From Hyphomicrobiales bacterium (lineage in GTDB: Bacteria > Pseudomonadota > Alphaproteobacteria > Rhizobiales > Rhizobiaceae): a DNA stretch of 64,000 nucleotides. A program made the position numbers and the translations under genes. Location: positions 1 to 64,000 of the forward strand of contig UCMW01000008.1 in NCBI GenBank assembly GCA_900473745.1, given 5' to 3'. Below, in pieces: positions 16,056 to 24,689 of this stretch. Position 1 is the first letter of the stretch, and each line of letters opens with the position of its first letter. The notes beneath the pieces were generated by a model that did not search any database, was not told the origin of the DNA, and worked only from the letters and a program-made list of their open reading frames with translations.

Positions 16056-16493
16056 TCAGAGCAGACCGAGTTCGGCCAGCTCCCGCTTCAGGTCGTCGGG
16101 CATATCCTCGATATTGGCGCCAGAGGCCGAGAGGTCGCGCGGGGCAGCATCGGCATCCAGATAACGCCAGCCCTGGAAGGGCCGACGCGGTGCAGGCGCA
16201 ACTTCGATCACCTCAGGGCCGAGGATCAACTCGCAGCGCGAAATCCCGTCACCGCCGGTGAAAGTCTTGATGTCGAGCAGCTTCTGGCGGGCAGACAACT
16301 GGCCCTTAATGATCCAGTAGAGCGAGCCGCCGTCGAGCAGCTCTTCCATGCGCTTGGGCACCATGCGGGTGACATGCGAGGAATGCGGCTCCAGGCCCGC
16401 CGCAACGGCGACGAGGCAGCGTTCGGCGACCCAGTCGCGCAGATCGTCGATGGAGTCGGCTCCGACGCAGAGCTTGAGGAGATGCAGTGCCAT
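16056..16493 (-). CDS. DUF1489 family protein
   Basis: This 145-residue alphaproteobacterial protein matches the DUF1489 family, a conserved cytosolic protein of unknown function. Recognisable blocks are LHLLKLCVGADSIDDLRDW at the start, SHVTRMVPKR in the middle and the RRPFQGWRYL segment near residue 110. It carries no membrane segment or signal peptide. It is flanked by the DUF1176 gene downstream and by a repeat-bearing spacer upstream. Confidence 0.85.
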   Translation of the reverse strand: MALHLLKLCVGADSIDDLRDWVAERCLVAVAAGLEPHSSHVTRMVPKRMEELLDGGSLYWIIKGQLSARQKLLDIKTFTGGDGISRCELILGPEVIEVAPAPRRPFQGWRYLDADAAPRDLSASGANIEDMPDDLKRELAELGLL

Positions 16494-16772
16494 GACACCC
16501 GAGATAGCTGGTCCCGGCCGCGGGTCAAGGGCTGGGGTGTCGCAGGGGGCGGGTGCTCAACAGTTTCGACGTGTTTGGCCGCACCGTCATCCTCGGACTT
16601 GTCCCGAGGATCCGCCGAGGGTTAGCAAGGATGGAGGCGTTGCGAAGGAGAAAGCACCCAAAGTCGCTCATGTCGATGCGGCAGCAGATCCTCGGGACAT
16701 CCTCGGGTTCAACCCGAGGACGAGGATGACGACGCAGATGGTGTCAGGACAGGAGCAAAGCCCCTGCCCGCC
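16494..16772. repeat. Intergenic palindromic repeats (family C, two copies)
   Basis: No gene is seen. Two hairpin units with CCTCGG/CCGAGG arms lie at about 16584-16611 and 16681-16733. Related units occur at 34970-35052 and 36250-36357. They resemble the mosaic palindromes common between rhizobial genes. Confidence 0.7.
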
Positions 16773-18173
16773 TCAACATTCCACGACGTTGACGGCCAGC
16801 CCTCCGAGCGAGGTTTCCTTGTATTTCTCGTTCATGTCATTGCCGGTCTGGCGCATGGTTTCGATACAGGCGTCGAGCGGCACGAAATGCTGGCCATCGC
16901 CCTTGAGCGCGAGCGATGCGGCAGTGACCGCCTTGACGGCACCCAGCGCGTTGCGTTCGATGCAGGGGACCTGGACGAGACCGGCGACCGGGTCGCAGGT
17001 CATGCCGAGATGATGCTCGAGAGCGATTTCCGCGGCGTTCTCGATCTGCTCCGGCGTGCCGCCCATGACAGCGGCGAGACCCGCAGCGGCCATGGCGGAG
17101 GCCGAGCCGACTTCGCCCTGACAGCCCACTTCGGCGCCAGAGATCGAGGCATTGTGCTTGATGATGCCGCCAATGGCGGCAGCCGTCAGCAGGTAGTCGC
17201 GAATCCCCTCCTGATCGGCATCGGGGTGGAAATGCAGGTAGTATCGCACGGTGGCAGGCACGACGCCGGCGGCACCATTGGTCGGCGACGTCACGACGCG
17301 GCCGCCGGCCGCATTCTCCTCGTTCACCGCCATGGCATAGACGGAGAGCCAGTCATTGGCGAGCACCGGATTGAGACGGTTGGAGCGCCATTCTTCCTGC
17401 AACTGGTCGTGGATCGACTTGGCGCGGCGACGGACCTTCAGGCCACCCGGAAGTTGACCCTCCTGACGCAGGCCGCGGTCGATGCAGCTCAGCATGGCAT
17501 CCCAGATCCGGTCGAGACCCGCATCGAGATCCTCCCGAGATCGCACGACCTCTTCATTCGCCCGCTTCATCTGGGCAATGGTCAGGCCGGAAGACGCGGC
17601 CATGGCGAGCATTTCCTTCGCCGAAGCGAAGGGATAGGGCACCTTGTGGCTCGACGCCTGCTTCTTCTGCTTCTGCAGCGCGAGAAGCTCGGTATCGGTG
17701 ACGACGAAGCCGCCGCCGATCGAATAGTAGATCTGGGTGAGCAGGACGCGACCATCCTTGTCCAACGCCGAGAGCCGCATGCCGTTGGCATGGCCGGACA
17801 ATGGGGTCTTCTTGTCGTAGACGAGATCGTCCTTCGGCTGGAAATGATAGGCCGGATGGCCGGGGGGCGTCACGCGGCCTGATCGTTCGACCTCGGCGAT
17901 GATGCCCTCCATGCGATCGGGATCGATGCTGTCGGGCGCTTCGCCCATCAAGCCGATGATCACGGCATTGCCGGTGCCATGGCCGATGCCGGTATAAGCG
18001 AGTGAGCCATGCAGGCTGGCCTTCAGCGCTGCGACATGGGCGCCGGCGGGGCGCGGCCACTGGTCGGAGAGGATGAGATCGAGAAACCGGTTGGCCGCCG
18101 TCATCGGACCCATGGTGTGGGAACTCGAGGGGCCGACGCCGATCTTGAACACGTCGAAAACCGAAAGAAACAT
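16773..18173 (-). CDS. sdaA: L-serine ammonia-lyase, iron-sulfur type
   Basis: This 466-residue enzyme deaminates L-serine to pyruvate and ammonia. The N-terminal beta domain starts [23 protein letters not shown], where the SSHT segment is the family signature. The C-terminal alpha domain has the cysteines expected to hold the oxygen-sensitive [4Fe-4S] cluster ([32 protein letters not shown], and the C-terminal VVEC). The start at 18173 has GAGGTG upstream; a longer upstream frame was rejected. It is the single-chain form, with both domains in one polypeptide, and is a one-gene unit. Confidence 0.95.
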   Translation of the reverse strand: MFLSVFDVFKIGVGPSSSHTMGPMTAANRFLDLILSDQWPRPAGAHVAALKASLHGSLAYTGIGHGTGNAVIIGLMGEAPDSIDPDRMEGIIAEVERSGRVTPPGHPAYHFQPKDDLVYDKKTPLSGHANGMRLSALDKDGRVLLTQIYYSIGGGFVVTDTELLALQKQKKQASSHKVPYPFASAKEMLAMAASSGLTIAQMKRANEEVVRSREDLDAGLDRIWDAMLSCIDRGLRQEGQLPGGLKVRRRAKSIHDQLQEEWRSNRLNPVLANDWLSVYAMAVNEENAAGGRVVTSPTNGAAGVVPATVRYYLHFHPDADQEGIRDYLLTAAAIGGIIKHNASISGAEVGCQGEVGSASAMAAAGLAAVMGGTPEQIENAAEIALEHHLGMTCDPVAGLVQVPCIERNALGAVKAVTAASLALKGDGQHFVPLDACIETMRQTGNDMNEKYKETSLGGLAVNVVEC

Positions 18174-18302
18174 GAGGCACCTCGCATGCGGGTATGAAAG
18201 CGCAAAGGCTAGAGCATCGCCTAACACGAATGCGCCTTGCAATCGACATCGGCTTTCATGGCCGCGACATGACTAAGATGGTGTCCGGGGCCTGAAACGC
18301 AA

Positions 18303-18329
18303 ACAGCGCGGTCGATAAGACCGCGCTGT
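18303..18329 (-). terminator. Strong hairpin after the small membrane ORF
   Basis: A 10-bp perfect stem (CAGCGCGGTC/GACCGCGCTG) with a 5-base loop lies 24 bases past the stop of the small minus-strand gene at 18354-18455. It ends transcription of that gene or separates it from sdaA. Confidence 0.65.
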
Positions 18330-18353
18330 GAGCAAATCCGTTTGTGTGGGCTA

Positions 18354-18455
18354 TCAAACCGCGCCGAAGAGATAGGCCAGGCATAGAACGCCGGCAAACC
18401 CTACCAAGGCTCGGATGGTAACGCCCCAGCACGACGGCTGAACATTGCCTTCCAT
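18354..18455 (-). CDS. 33-residue single-span membrane peptide
   Basis: This is a very short gene of 33 residues with a hydrophobic segment (about residues 13-32) and a polar head containing one cysteine. It is accepted because TTGGAG lies 5 bases before the ATG and a strong hairpin follows the stop, so it has the layout of a stand-alone transcript. I do not recognise the family; small membrane peptides of this kind often regulate larger membrane proteins, but no partner is evident. Confidence 0.5.
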   Translation of the reverse strand: MEGNVQPSCWGVTIRALVGFAGVLCLAYLFGAV

Positions 18456-18756
18456 GGAAACTCCAAGTGTGACCACTCATTCGTGGAAAGCCGTCCCCCG
18501 ACCGCTTTCTGACGAGATGTCTATTAAAATCTCTAGCCTTTCGCAATTGCAAAAATGGCAAAAGCAAGGCTGATTTTGCGCATCAGGCATGCGATCAGCG
18601 CATGGATGTGTTGAATTTCAATGGGATAGACGGCCCCTGCCCCAAAGGCGCCACGCCCCATTTCGAACCAAAGTCTTAGGAGTGGTTAATTTCCATTGTG
18701 GGACACGTCGGCGGAGAGATAATGCCAAAAGAAAGCCTCCCGCAGGAATCGCCTCC
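18456..18756. other. Divergent promoter region, no gene
   Basis: These 301 bases separate the small membrane peptide from the DUF599 gene. The left half is AT-rich (near 18520-18560), a likely promoter for one or both directions. No operator was recognised. Confidence 0.4.
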
Positions 18757-19449
18757 ATGACCGTCACGGACTATATCGCGCTCGCCCTCTTCGTCCTTCT
18801 CTGGCTGGCCTATGCGAGGATCACGGGCAATCAGGTGATCTGGCAGCGAACCAGCCTGACCAAGGCCATGGCGGAGCGCCGGCGGGAATGGATCCTCAAC
18901 TCCATGAAGCGCGACCTCAAGATGATCGACACCCAGATCATGGGCGGTCTGCAGAACGGCACGGCATTCTTCGCCTCGACGACGATCTTTGCCATCGGTG
19001 GCTGCTTTGCCTTGCTCGGGGCAACGGAACAGGTGGATGCAATCCTCAGGGACATTCCCTTCATCGTGCAGGGCGGGCGGGCGATCTTCGAACTCAAGGT
19101 CTGCGGGCTGATCGGCCTCTTCGCCTATTCCTTCTTCAAGTTCGGCTGGTCCTACCGGCTGTTCAACTATTGCACCATCCTCTTCGGAGCGATCCCCATG
19201 GCGGACGAAGCGCGGGCCGAGCCCGCCCGCGCGATGGAGGCGGCCGAGCGTACGATCCGCATGAACATCATCGCCGCCAGTCACTTCAACATGGGGCTAC
19301 GGGCCATCTTCTATTCGATCGGTTATCTCGGCTGGTTCGTCAGCCCCTGGATCTTCATGATTGCCACGGTGCTGGTCTTCATCGTCTTGCTGCGCCGCCA
19401 GTTTTTCTCGGAGGCCAGACTTGCCCTCCTGAACAAGAGCGATAGCTGA
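18757..19449 (+). CDS. DUF599 family membrane protein
   Basis: This 230-residue inner-membrane protein has about four hydrophobic segments (near residues 3-20, 68-90, 113-135 and 195-218), matching the DUF599 family, which has no established function. A central cytosolic or periplasmic helix carries the conserved RTIRMNIIAASHFNMGLRA stretch. The start at 18757 is chosen because relatives begin with the first membrane segment and AGGA lies 10 bases upstream. Confidence 0.85.
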   Translation: MTVTDYIALALFVLLWLAYARITGNQVIWQRTSLTKAMAERRREWILNSMKRDLKMIDTQIMGGLQNGTAFFASTTIFAIGGCFALLGATEQVDAILRDIPFIVQGGRAIFELKVCGLIGLFAYSFFKFGWSYRLFNYCTILFGAIPMADEARAEPARAMEAAERTIRMNIIAASHFNMGLRAIFYSIGYLGWFVSPWIFMIATVLVFIVLLRRQFFSEARLALLNKSDS

Positions 19450-19557
19450 AAGCAGAAAAGGCGGGAAAGGCCTTGAATTTGCCGCCTTTGGCACCGACCG
19501 CCGACCCATGACCGGTGCGGCGCAACCGCAGCCGGCGGAGACGTGAAGGAAGACTGC

Positions 19558-20532
19558 GTGGCAGAGCAAACCGAGCCCCATACCCACCTGCGCCGCCCGC
19601 GCCTGCCCGCCCTCGATGCGGCCCGCGGCCTCGCCCTGATCGCGATGGCGACCTATCATTTCAGCTGGGATCTGGAATTCTTCGGCTATCTGGCGCCAGG
19701 CACTTCGACACAAGGCTTCCTGCGCATCTATGCCAGGCTGATCGCCTCGACATTTCTTTTCCTCGCCGGCTTCAGCCTCGTGCTCGCGCAATATCCGACA
19801 TTGCGACTGCAGCCCTTCCTGCGCAGGCTGGGGGTCATAGTCGCGGCGGCACTTGCCATTTCCGTCGCGACCTACTGGTTCACGCCCGATAGCTGGATCT
19901 TCTTCGGCATCCTGCACGCCATCGCACTGTCGAGCCTCATTGGCCTTCTGTTCCTCAAGGCTCCGCCGCTCGTCACGCTGGTCGCTGCCGCAGTTTCCTT
20001 CGCGCTTCCCTCCCTGCTTCGCTCGCCAAGTTTCGACGCCTGGTACTTCTGGTTCCTCGGGCTCTCCGAGACACTTCCGCGCTCGAACGACTATGTGCCC
20101 CTGCTGCCCTGGATTGGCGCGCTGCTCACCGGCATCGCCATGGCACGCTTCCTCGTCGACGGAAACAGGCTCGGCTGGATTGCAAGGCTACCGGCGGGTC
20201 CGGCCTGGCTGCGCTGGGGCGGACGTCATTCGCTGACCGTCTACCTGTTGCACCAGCCGGTTCTGATCGCCGGTCTCTACCTCGCGAGTTTCGTAGTGCC
20301 GCCACCGGCGGTCGATCCGGTCGCATCCTATATAGGAAGCTGTGAGGCGAGCTGCGCGGAACAGGGCAACGAGGCGGAACTGTGCCAGCGGTTCTGCAGC
20401 TGCACCCTGGAGGGCCTGCAGGCCGAAAATCTATTCGAGCCCCTCCAGTCTGGCGCAATCTTGGGCGATCAGGATGCCCGCATCCAGACGCTGGCCGAAG
20501 AGTGCACACTAAGGAGTCAGTCAGCGCCGTAA
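19558..20532 (+). CDS. DUF1624 / heparan-alpha-glucosaminide acetyltransferase-like membrane protein
   Basis: This 324-residue polytopic protein begins with RLPALDAARGLALIAMATYHFSWD, the signature of DUF1624/YeiB-type acyltransferase-like membrane proteins that move acyl groups across the membrane. The conserved Asp-Arg and His in the first helix are present. About eight membrane segments follow, with HSLTVYLLHQPVL near residue 225. An unusual cysteine-rich tail (about residues 258-285, with CEASCAEQGN and CQRFCSC) follows the last helix. GTG at 19558 has AGGA 7 bases upstream. The next gene starts 13 bases after the stop, so the two are probably co-transcribed. Confidence 0.8.
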   Translation: MAEQTEPHTHLRRPRLPALDAARGLALIAMATYHFSWDLEFFGYLAPGTSTQGFLRIYARLIASTFLFLAGFSLVLAQYPTLRLQPFLRRLGVIVAAALAISVATYWFTPDSWIFFGILHAIALSSLIGLLFLKAPPLVTLVAAAVSFALPSLLRSPSFDAWYFWFLGLSETLPRSNDYVPLLPWIGALLTGIAMARFLVDGNRLGWIARLPAGPAWLRWGGRHSLTVYLLHQPVLIAGLYLASFVVPPPAVDPVASYIGSCEASCAEQGNEAELCQRFCSCTLEGLQAENLFEPLQSGAILGDQDARIQTLAEECTLRSQSAP

Positions 20533-20545
20533 GGGGGAGTTCGTC

Positions 20546-21022
20546 ATGAATGCCTACCGCGCGAAGCCTCTGAAATATCCCTGGCCGCCGATGCTCTATA
20601 TGACGAGCATCCTGACCGCCATGCTGGCCGGCCGGATCGCGGCACTGGCTCCGATCCCCTCGCCGCATTCACTGCTGCTGCCGTCGATCGGCCTTGCCAT
20701 CGGACTTGCGGCGGTGACACTCGACATCTGGGCCGTGCGAACACTGATGGAGCGGCAGACACCCGTTCTCGACAGCGGCTGCGCCCGGCACCTCGTGACA
20801 TGCGGGCCTTTCCGCTTCAGCCGCAATCCGATCTACCTCGCCTATACGCTGTTCACCGTGGCGCTCGGTCTGATCTCCGGCAATAGCTGGTTCTTTGTTG
20901 CGGCACTCGTATCGCTCGCCGCGACGCGCCTGATCGCGATCCCCAGAGAAGAACGCCACCTCGAAGCCCGCTTCGGCTTCGATTACGAGAGCTACCGGAG
21001 ACGGACGCGGCGCTGGATCTAA
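20546..21022 (+). CDS. Isoprenylcysteine carboxyl methyltransferase-like membrane protein
   Basis: This 158-residue membrane protein of the ICMT/PEMT-like family has a C-terminal half that carries the conserved FRFSRNPIYLAYTL motif and the EERHLEARFGFDYESYRRRTRRWI block, which together form the SAM- and substrate-binding region. Three to four hydrophobic segments are visible. Bacterial members methylate unknown substrates, so the acceptor here is unknown. It starts 13 bases after the acyltransferase-like gene with GGGGGAG upstream, suggesting a two-gene operon for envelope modification. Confidence 0.82.
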   Translation: MNAYRAKPLKYPWPPMLYMTSILTAMLAGRIAALAPIPSPHSLLLPSIGLAIGLAAVTLDIWAVRTLMERQTPVLDSGCARHLVTCGPFRFSRNPIYLAYTLFTVALGLISGNSWFFVAALVSLAATRLIAIPREERHLEARFGFDYESYRRRTRRWI

Positions 21023-21050
21023 ATCGGGCTGAAAGGGCGGCTGTCGGGCG

Positions 21051-21443
21051 TCAGGTGCCGACGCCGATTTCCACCAGGCGGGTGAGACAGGCTTCTTCGG
21101 CCTGGTCCAGTTCCGACAGGGTCTCGTCGATATCGCGGCGCTTCTGGCGAAGTTCCTCTCGCTTCTCGTCGATCTTCTTCATCATCAGCTTGAGCTGCCC
21201 GATTTCGCCAGGTGGCTCCTTGTAGACATGAACGATTTCGCGGATCTCGGCGATGGTGAACCCGATACGGCGACCACGCAGGATTTCCTGCAGGAAACGA
21301 CGGTCGGCGGCGCGGTAGAGACGCGTGCGGCCGCGGCGTTCGGGATGCAGCAGGCCTTCGTCCTCGTAGAAACGCAGGGTGCGCGTCGAGACACCAAATT
21401 CACGCGTGAGCTCTGTTATGCTATAGTATTTCTTCACGGTCAT
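21051..21443 (-). CDS. MerR family transcriptional regulator (LiuR-like)
   Basis: This 130-residue regulator has an N-terminal winged helix (YYSITELTREFGVSTRTLRFYEDEGLLHP, residues 6-34) and a coiled-coil dimerisation helix (about 80-120) rich in Glu, Lys and Arg. There is no metal-binding cysteine loop, so it is not a metal sensor. The sequence resembles alphaproteobacterial LiuR/acyl-CoA-linked MerR proteins. A 22-bp palindrome lies 27 bases upstream of its start, which suggests that it controls its own gene. No obvious branched-chain degradation genes lie beside it, so the regulon would be elsewhere. Confidence 0.85.
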   Translation of the reverse strand: MTVKKYYSITELTREFGVSTRTLRFYEDEGLLHPERRGRTRLYRAADRRFLQEILRGRRIGFTIAEIREIVHVYKEPPGEIGQLKLMMKKIDEKREELRQKRRDIDETLSELDQAEEACLTRLVEIGVGT

Positions 21444-21469
21444 CCGATCCTGTATCGGAACACATGATA

Positions 21470-21491
21470 TTGACTTTTACGTACAAGTCAA
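21470..21491. promoter_or_regulatory. Palindromic operator upstream of the merR gene
   Basis: TTGACTT and AAGTCAA arms are centred on TACGTA-like sequence, matching 10 of 11 positions between half-sites. The spacing fits a MerR-type operator, in which the regulator sits between the -35 and -10 elements. The TTGACTT arm could itself double as a -35 element. Confidence 0.6.
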
Positions 21492-21553
21492 TTTTTTCAC
21501 CCGGTACAGGGGCGATGCCCTCCGTGCTTTCGGCCGGCGCATGCTGAAAATGC

Positions 21554-22966
21554 TCACATGAACCACCAGGTGGCGAGACCGAGAAAGGCGAAGAAGCCGG
21601 TAATATCGGTCACGGTGGTGACGAAGACGGCGGAGGCCACGGCCGGATCGGCCCCGAATCGATCGAGCGTGAGCGGAATGAGGATGCCGGCAATGGCGGC
21701 CGCCATCATGTTGATCAGCATGGCCGTCGCGATGATGCCGCCGAGATTGACGTCCTGGAACCACAAACCGGCAACGGCTCCGATCGAGATACCGAAGATG
21801 ACGCCGTTCAGCAGACCCACGCCCGCTTCGCGCCGCACGACCCGGAAGGCATTGTGGATATCGAGGTTGCGGGTCGCAAGAGCCCGCACCGTCACCGTCA
21901 TGGTCTGTGACCCGGCATTCCCTCCCATCCCGGCCACGATCGGCATCAGCACGGCAAGTGCCACGATTTGCTCGATCGTTGCTTCGAACAGGGAGATGAC
22001 CGAAGCGGCAAGGAAGGCGGTGATCAGGTTGACTGCAAGCCACGGCACCCGCGACCGCGAGGTCTCGCCGATGCTGTCGGAGAGTTCTTCGTCGCCGACG
22101 CCGCCGAGGCGCAAAAGGTCCTCCTCCGCCTCTTCCTGAATGACGTCGACGACGTCGTCGATGGTGAGCACGCCGACGAGCCTTTCGTTTTCGTCGACGA
22201 CGGCAGCCGAGAGAAGGTCGTATTGCTCGAAGAGCTGGGCCGCCTCTTCCTGGTCCATCTCGGCCGGGATCGGGTGGTTCGTCTCGTGCATGATCGTCTC
22301 GATCTTGACCTGGCGCTTGGTGCGCAAGATACGGTCGAGATTGACGACGCCGAGCAGTTTGAAGGTCGGATCGATGACGAAGATCTGGGTGAAGCTCTCC
22401 GGCAGGTCCTCCTCGTCGCGCATGTAGTCGATCGTCTGCCCGACCGTCCAGAACGGCGGCACGGCAACGAATTCGGTCTGCATGCGGCGACCGGCCGAGC
22501 TTTCCGGATAGTCGAGCGCCCGACGCAGGCGCACCCGCTCGGTGAACGGCAGCTGCGCGAGGATCTCTTCGCGGTCCTCGTCGTCGAGGTCTTCGAGAAT
22601 GTAGACGGCGTCGTCGGAATCGAGGTCGCCGATGGCAGCCGCGATCTGCGCGTTCGGCATCTGGTCGACGATCTGCATGCGGATCGCTTCGTCAACTTCC
22701 GTCAGCGCCGTCATGTCGAAGTCGTCGCCGAGCAGGCGGATCATGGCCAGGCGCTGTTCAGGCTGGATCGCCTCGATCAGGTGGCCGAGTTCCGATTCGT
22801 GCAGTTTGGCAACGTTCTGGCGCAGGAAGATCACGTCGCGGTCGGCGATCGCCGCGCCGACCATGGTCAGGAAGTCGTGGCGGATCGAGCCTTCCTCGTC
22901 ATAGATGTCGGCTTGCGGCTCATCGGGAGCGCCACGGCCGAGACCATCGTCTTCGATCTCACTCAT
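21554..22966 (-). CDS. mgtE: Magnesium transporter MgtE
   Basis: This 470-residue Mg2+ channel/transporter has the full MgtE architecture. Residues 20-150 form the acidic N domain, residues 155-275 two CBS domains (with VVNLDRILRT and VGVLTIDDVVDVIQEEAEED), then a connecting helix and five membrane segments from about residue 310 to the end. The conserved pore loop region LMPIVAGMGGNAGSQT is present. In the family the N and CBS domains close the channel when cytosolic Mg2+ is high. The start at 22966 has a GAGGGCAGGTC stretch upstream. Confidence 0.95.
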   Translation of the reverse strand: MSEIEDDGLGRGAPDEPQADIYDEEGSIRHDFLTMVGAAIADRDVIFLRQNVAKLHESELGHLIEAIQPEQRLAMIRLLGDDFDMTALTEVDEAIRMQIVDQMPNAQIAAAIGDLDSDDAVYILEDLDDEDREEILAQLPFTERVRLRRALDYPESSAGRRMQTEFVAVPPFWTVGQTIDYMRDEEDLPESFTQIFVIDPTFKLLGVVNLDRILRTKRQVKIETIMHETNHPIPAEMDQEEAAQLFEQYDLLSAAVVDENERLVGVLTIDDVVDVIQEEAEEDLLRLGGVGDEELSDSIGETSRSRVPWLAVNLITAFLAASVISLFEATIEQIVALAVLMPIVAGMGGNAGSQTMTVTVRALATRNLDIHNAFRVVRREAGVGLLNGVIFGISIGAVAGLWFQDVNLGGIIATAMLINMMAAAIAGILIPLTLDRFGADPAVASAVFVTTVTDITGFFAFLGLATWWFM

Positions 22967-23147
22967 GACCTGCCCTCGTCTTTGATGCCCACTGCTTCGA
23001 AGTCCGGAGAATGGCGGCAAAAACCCTCAAGTCAACAAGCAGATAGCGGAAAAGCGCCGGGAGCTGTTCAAAGCCCAAGCCTTCCTGCTAGCGTGTCCAT
23101 CGAGCCACAGCCGCCCGGCCGCAACCTTGCAAGAGACGAGAGTTTTC

Positions 23148-23645
23148 GTGACCCGCCTGACCATCCGCCGCTATCCCGACACAGCCCTGAAGACACCGGC
23201 CGAACCGATCACCGATTTCGGACCGGAGCTGCAAGGCCTTGCCGATGATCTCTACGAGACCATGAAGGCGGCCCCGGGGATCGGCATTACAGCCCCCCAT
23301 TGCGGGATCGCAAAGCGCCTGACCGTGATCGAGCTTCCGGAAATCGGCGGCCGGCGGGATTACGTGAACCCGGAAATTCTCTGGATGTCGGAAGAGCGGA
23401 TGACCCATAAGGAAGGCAGCGTCTCCATGCCTGGCATGACCGACGAGGTGACGCGGCCAAAGGCGGTGCGGGTTCGATACCAGACGCTCGACGGCACGGT
23501 GGTCGAGGAGAATCTCGAAGGATTTGCCGCGATCTGCATGCAGCACGAGATAGACCAGCTCGACGGCATCTTCTGGATCCAGAGACTGTCGCGACTGAAG
23601 CGCGAACGGCTCTTGAAGAAATGGGAAAAGATGGCGCGCGGATAG
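23148..23645 (+). CDS. Peptide deformylase-like protein with substituted active site
   Basis: This 165-residue protein has clear overall similarity to peptide deformylase, which removes the formyl group from new proteins. All three active-site motifs are altered: motif I reads GIGITAPHCG, with His where the catalytic Gln belongs (residue 51); motif II reads EGSVS, with Ser in place of the metal-binding Cys (residue 91); motif III reads HEIDQ, with Gln in place of the second metal-binding His (residue 137). Only one His ligand and the Glu remain, so normal deformylase activity is unlikely. A GTG start at 23148 with GAGACGAGAG upstream gives the usual family beginning. Confidence 0.82.
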   Translation: MTRLTIRRYPDTALKTPAEPITDFGPELQGLADDLYETMKAAPGIGITAPHCGIAKRLTVIELPEIGGRRDYVNPEILWMSEERMTHKEGSVSMPGMTDEVTRPKAVRVRYQTLDGTVVEENLEGFAAICMQHEIDQLDGIFWIQRLSRLKRERLLKKWEKMARG

Positions 23646-23710
23646 CCAGCCCAGAACAAAGACCGGATCCGGGCGTTCTCTCCTCACACAGAGTGACAAA
23701 GGAGCCCCCC

Positions 23711-24211
23711 ATGGCCAAGGATGACCGCAAGACCGACTTCTCCACCGAAGAAGAATTCCGCGACGACGACCAGCGCAACATCACCGATGGCTGGCCTTAC
23801 GCCGATGGAGAAGGAGCAACGGCAGCCCCTGTCGGCAATCGGAGCTATGGCGAGACGAGCGCCAATTTCGATCAGGAGCGCAATCAGGGTTTTCGCGTCG
23901 AGGACGTTGACGCGGCCGGCTTCGAACCCGATCTGGCAACCCCTGTCCTGCCGACCACGGACGGCCGAGAAGACGACGACCAGCTCGAATCGGATATTTC
24001 GGCTGCGCTCGAAGGTTTCGACGACACGGTGCTGACAGGCCTCGACATCCATGTCGATGGTCATCTGGTGACGCTGCGCGGCGCTGTCGACACGGCCGAA
24101 GAGCGGCGCGAGATCGAACTCAAGGTCCTTGGCGTGAGGGGTGTAAGCGAAGTGAAGAACTTTATCACCACGCTCGGCGTCGACAGCCACATGCCGGATG
24201 ACGTTGACTGA
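23711..24211 (+). CDS. BON domain-containing protein
   Basis: This 166-residue acidic protein has a charged, disordered N-terminal half and a C-terminal BON domain (about residues 92-160, including HVDGHLVTLRGAVDTAEERREIE and GVSEVKNFI). BON domains bind phospholipid or outer-membrane surfaces in secreted proteins, but no signal peptide is visible here, so it may act in the cytosol. The ATG at 23711 has AAAGGAG 6 bases upstream. A clear intrinsic terminator follows at 24233, so it ends a transcript. Confidence 0.85.
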   Translation: MAKDDRKTDFSTEEEFRDDDQRNITDGWPYADGEGATAAPVGNRSYGETSANFDQERNQGFRVEDVDAAGFEPDLATPVLPTTDGREDDDQLESDISAALEGFDDTVLTGLDIHVDGHLVTLRGAVDTAEERREIELKVLGVRGVSEVKNFITTLGVDSHMPDDVD

Positions 24212-24232
24212 GACGTCTCTGGATTATCAGCC

Positions 24233-24261
24233 AAAAACCCGGCGTCAATGCCGGGTTTTTT
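24233..24261 (+). terminator. Rho-independent terminator after the BON gene
   Basis: A stem of ACCCGGC/GCCGGGT with a short loop is followed directly by six T residues on the plus strand. It lies 21 bases past the stop codon. Confidence 0.9.
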
Positions 24262-24426
24262 GGGTCCGATCGCAAAGACCGGAAGACATGCGACCGTCCG
24301 TTGATTGGTTATAACGCGGCATGATGACGAGGGGCGGTCTGTGGCGCGAGCGCACGGTCCAAGACAGGACACAGCTTCCTGGACGTGTGCGCTGCAAATC
24401 CGTCCCCCGCACATAAGAGCGACAGC

Positions 24427-24675
24427 TTAGCTGGCTGCCAGTCTCAGTGCTGTCTGAAGGAAAGTTACAACGTGACCTCTGTCGACATCGCTCCAAGAAA
24501 CCAGGAGATCGATCATCTCCATGTGCCTCTGGTCGGCGTCCGACATCAGACGATAGATACGCTCACCCGGCGGTTCGCCATGCTCTTTGATGTAATCGCG
24601 CACCACGATGGCGTACTGCCTCAACGTGGCATGGAATGCTTCAGCATCGTGGGCCGTGTTCAGCGACTCAATCAT
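24427..24675 (-). CDS. Hypothetical small helical protein
   Basis: This 82-residue protein is helical and charged, with no membrane segment or recognised motif. The ATG at 24675 is preferred because AGGACC precedes it at proper spacing; an ATG four codons upstream is possible. Codon use is less GC-biased than the neighbours. It lies at the edge of a gene-poor stretch. Confidence 0.5.
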   Translation of the reverse strand: MIESLNTAHDAEAFHATLRQYAIVVRDYIKEHGEPPGERIYRLMSDADQRHMEMIDLLVSWSDVDRGHVVTFLQTALRLAAS

Positions 24676-24689
24676 CTTGGTCCTCATGA

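Noticed and set aside
18256..18567. 103-codon minus-strand frame
   Set aside because: It crosses the terminator hairpin and the better-supported small membrane gene in another frame.
21968..23248. 426-codon plus-strand frame
   Set aside because: Antisense to mgtE, with no domain or start signal.
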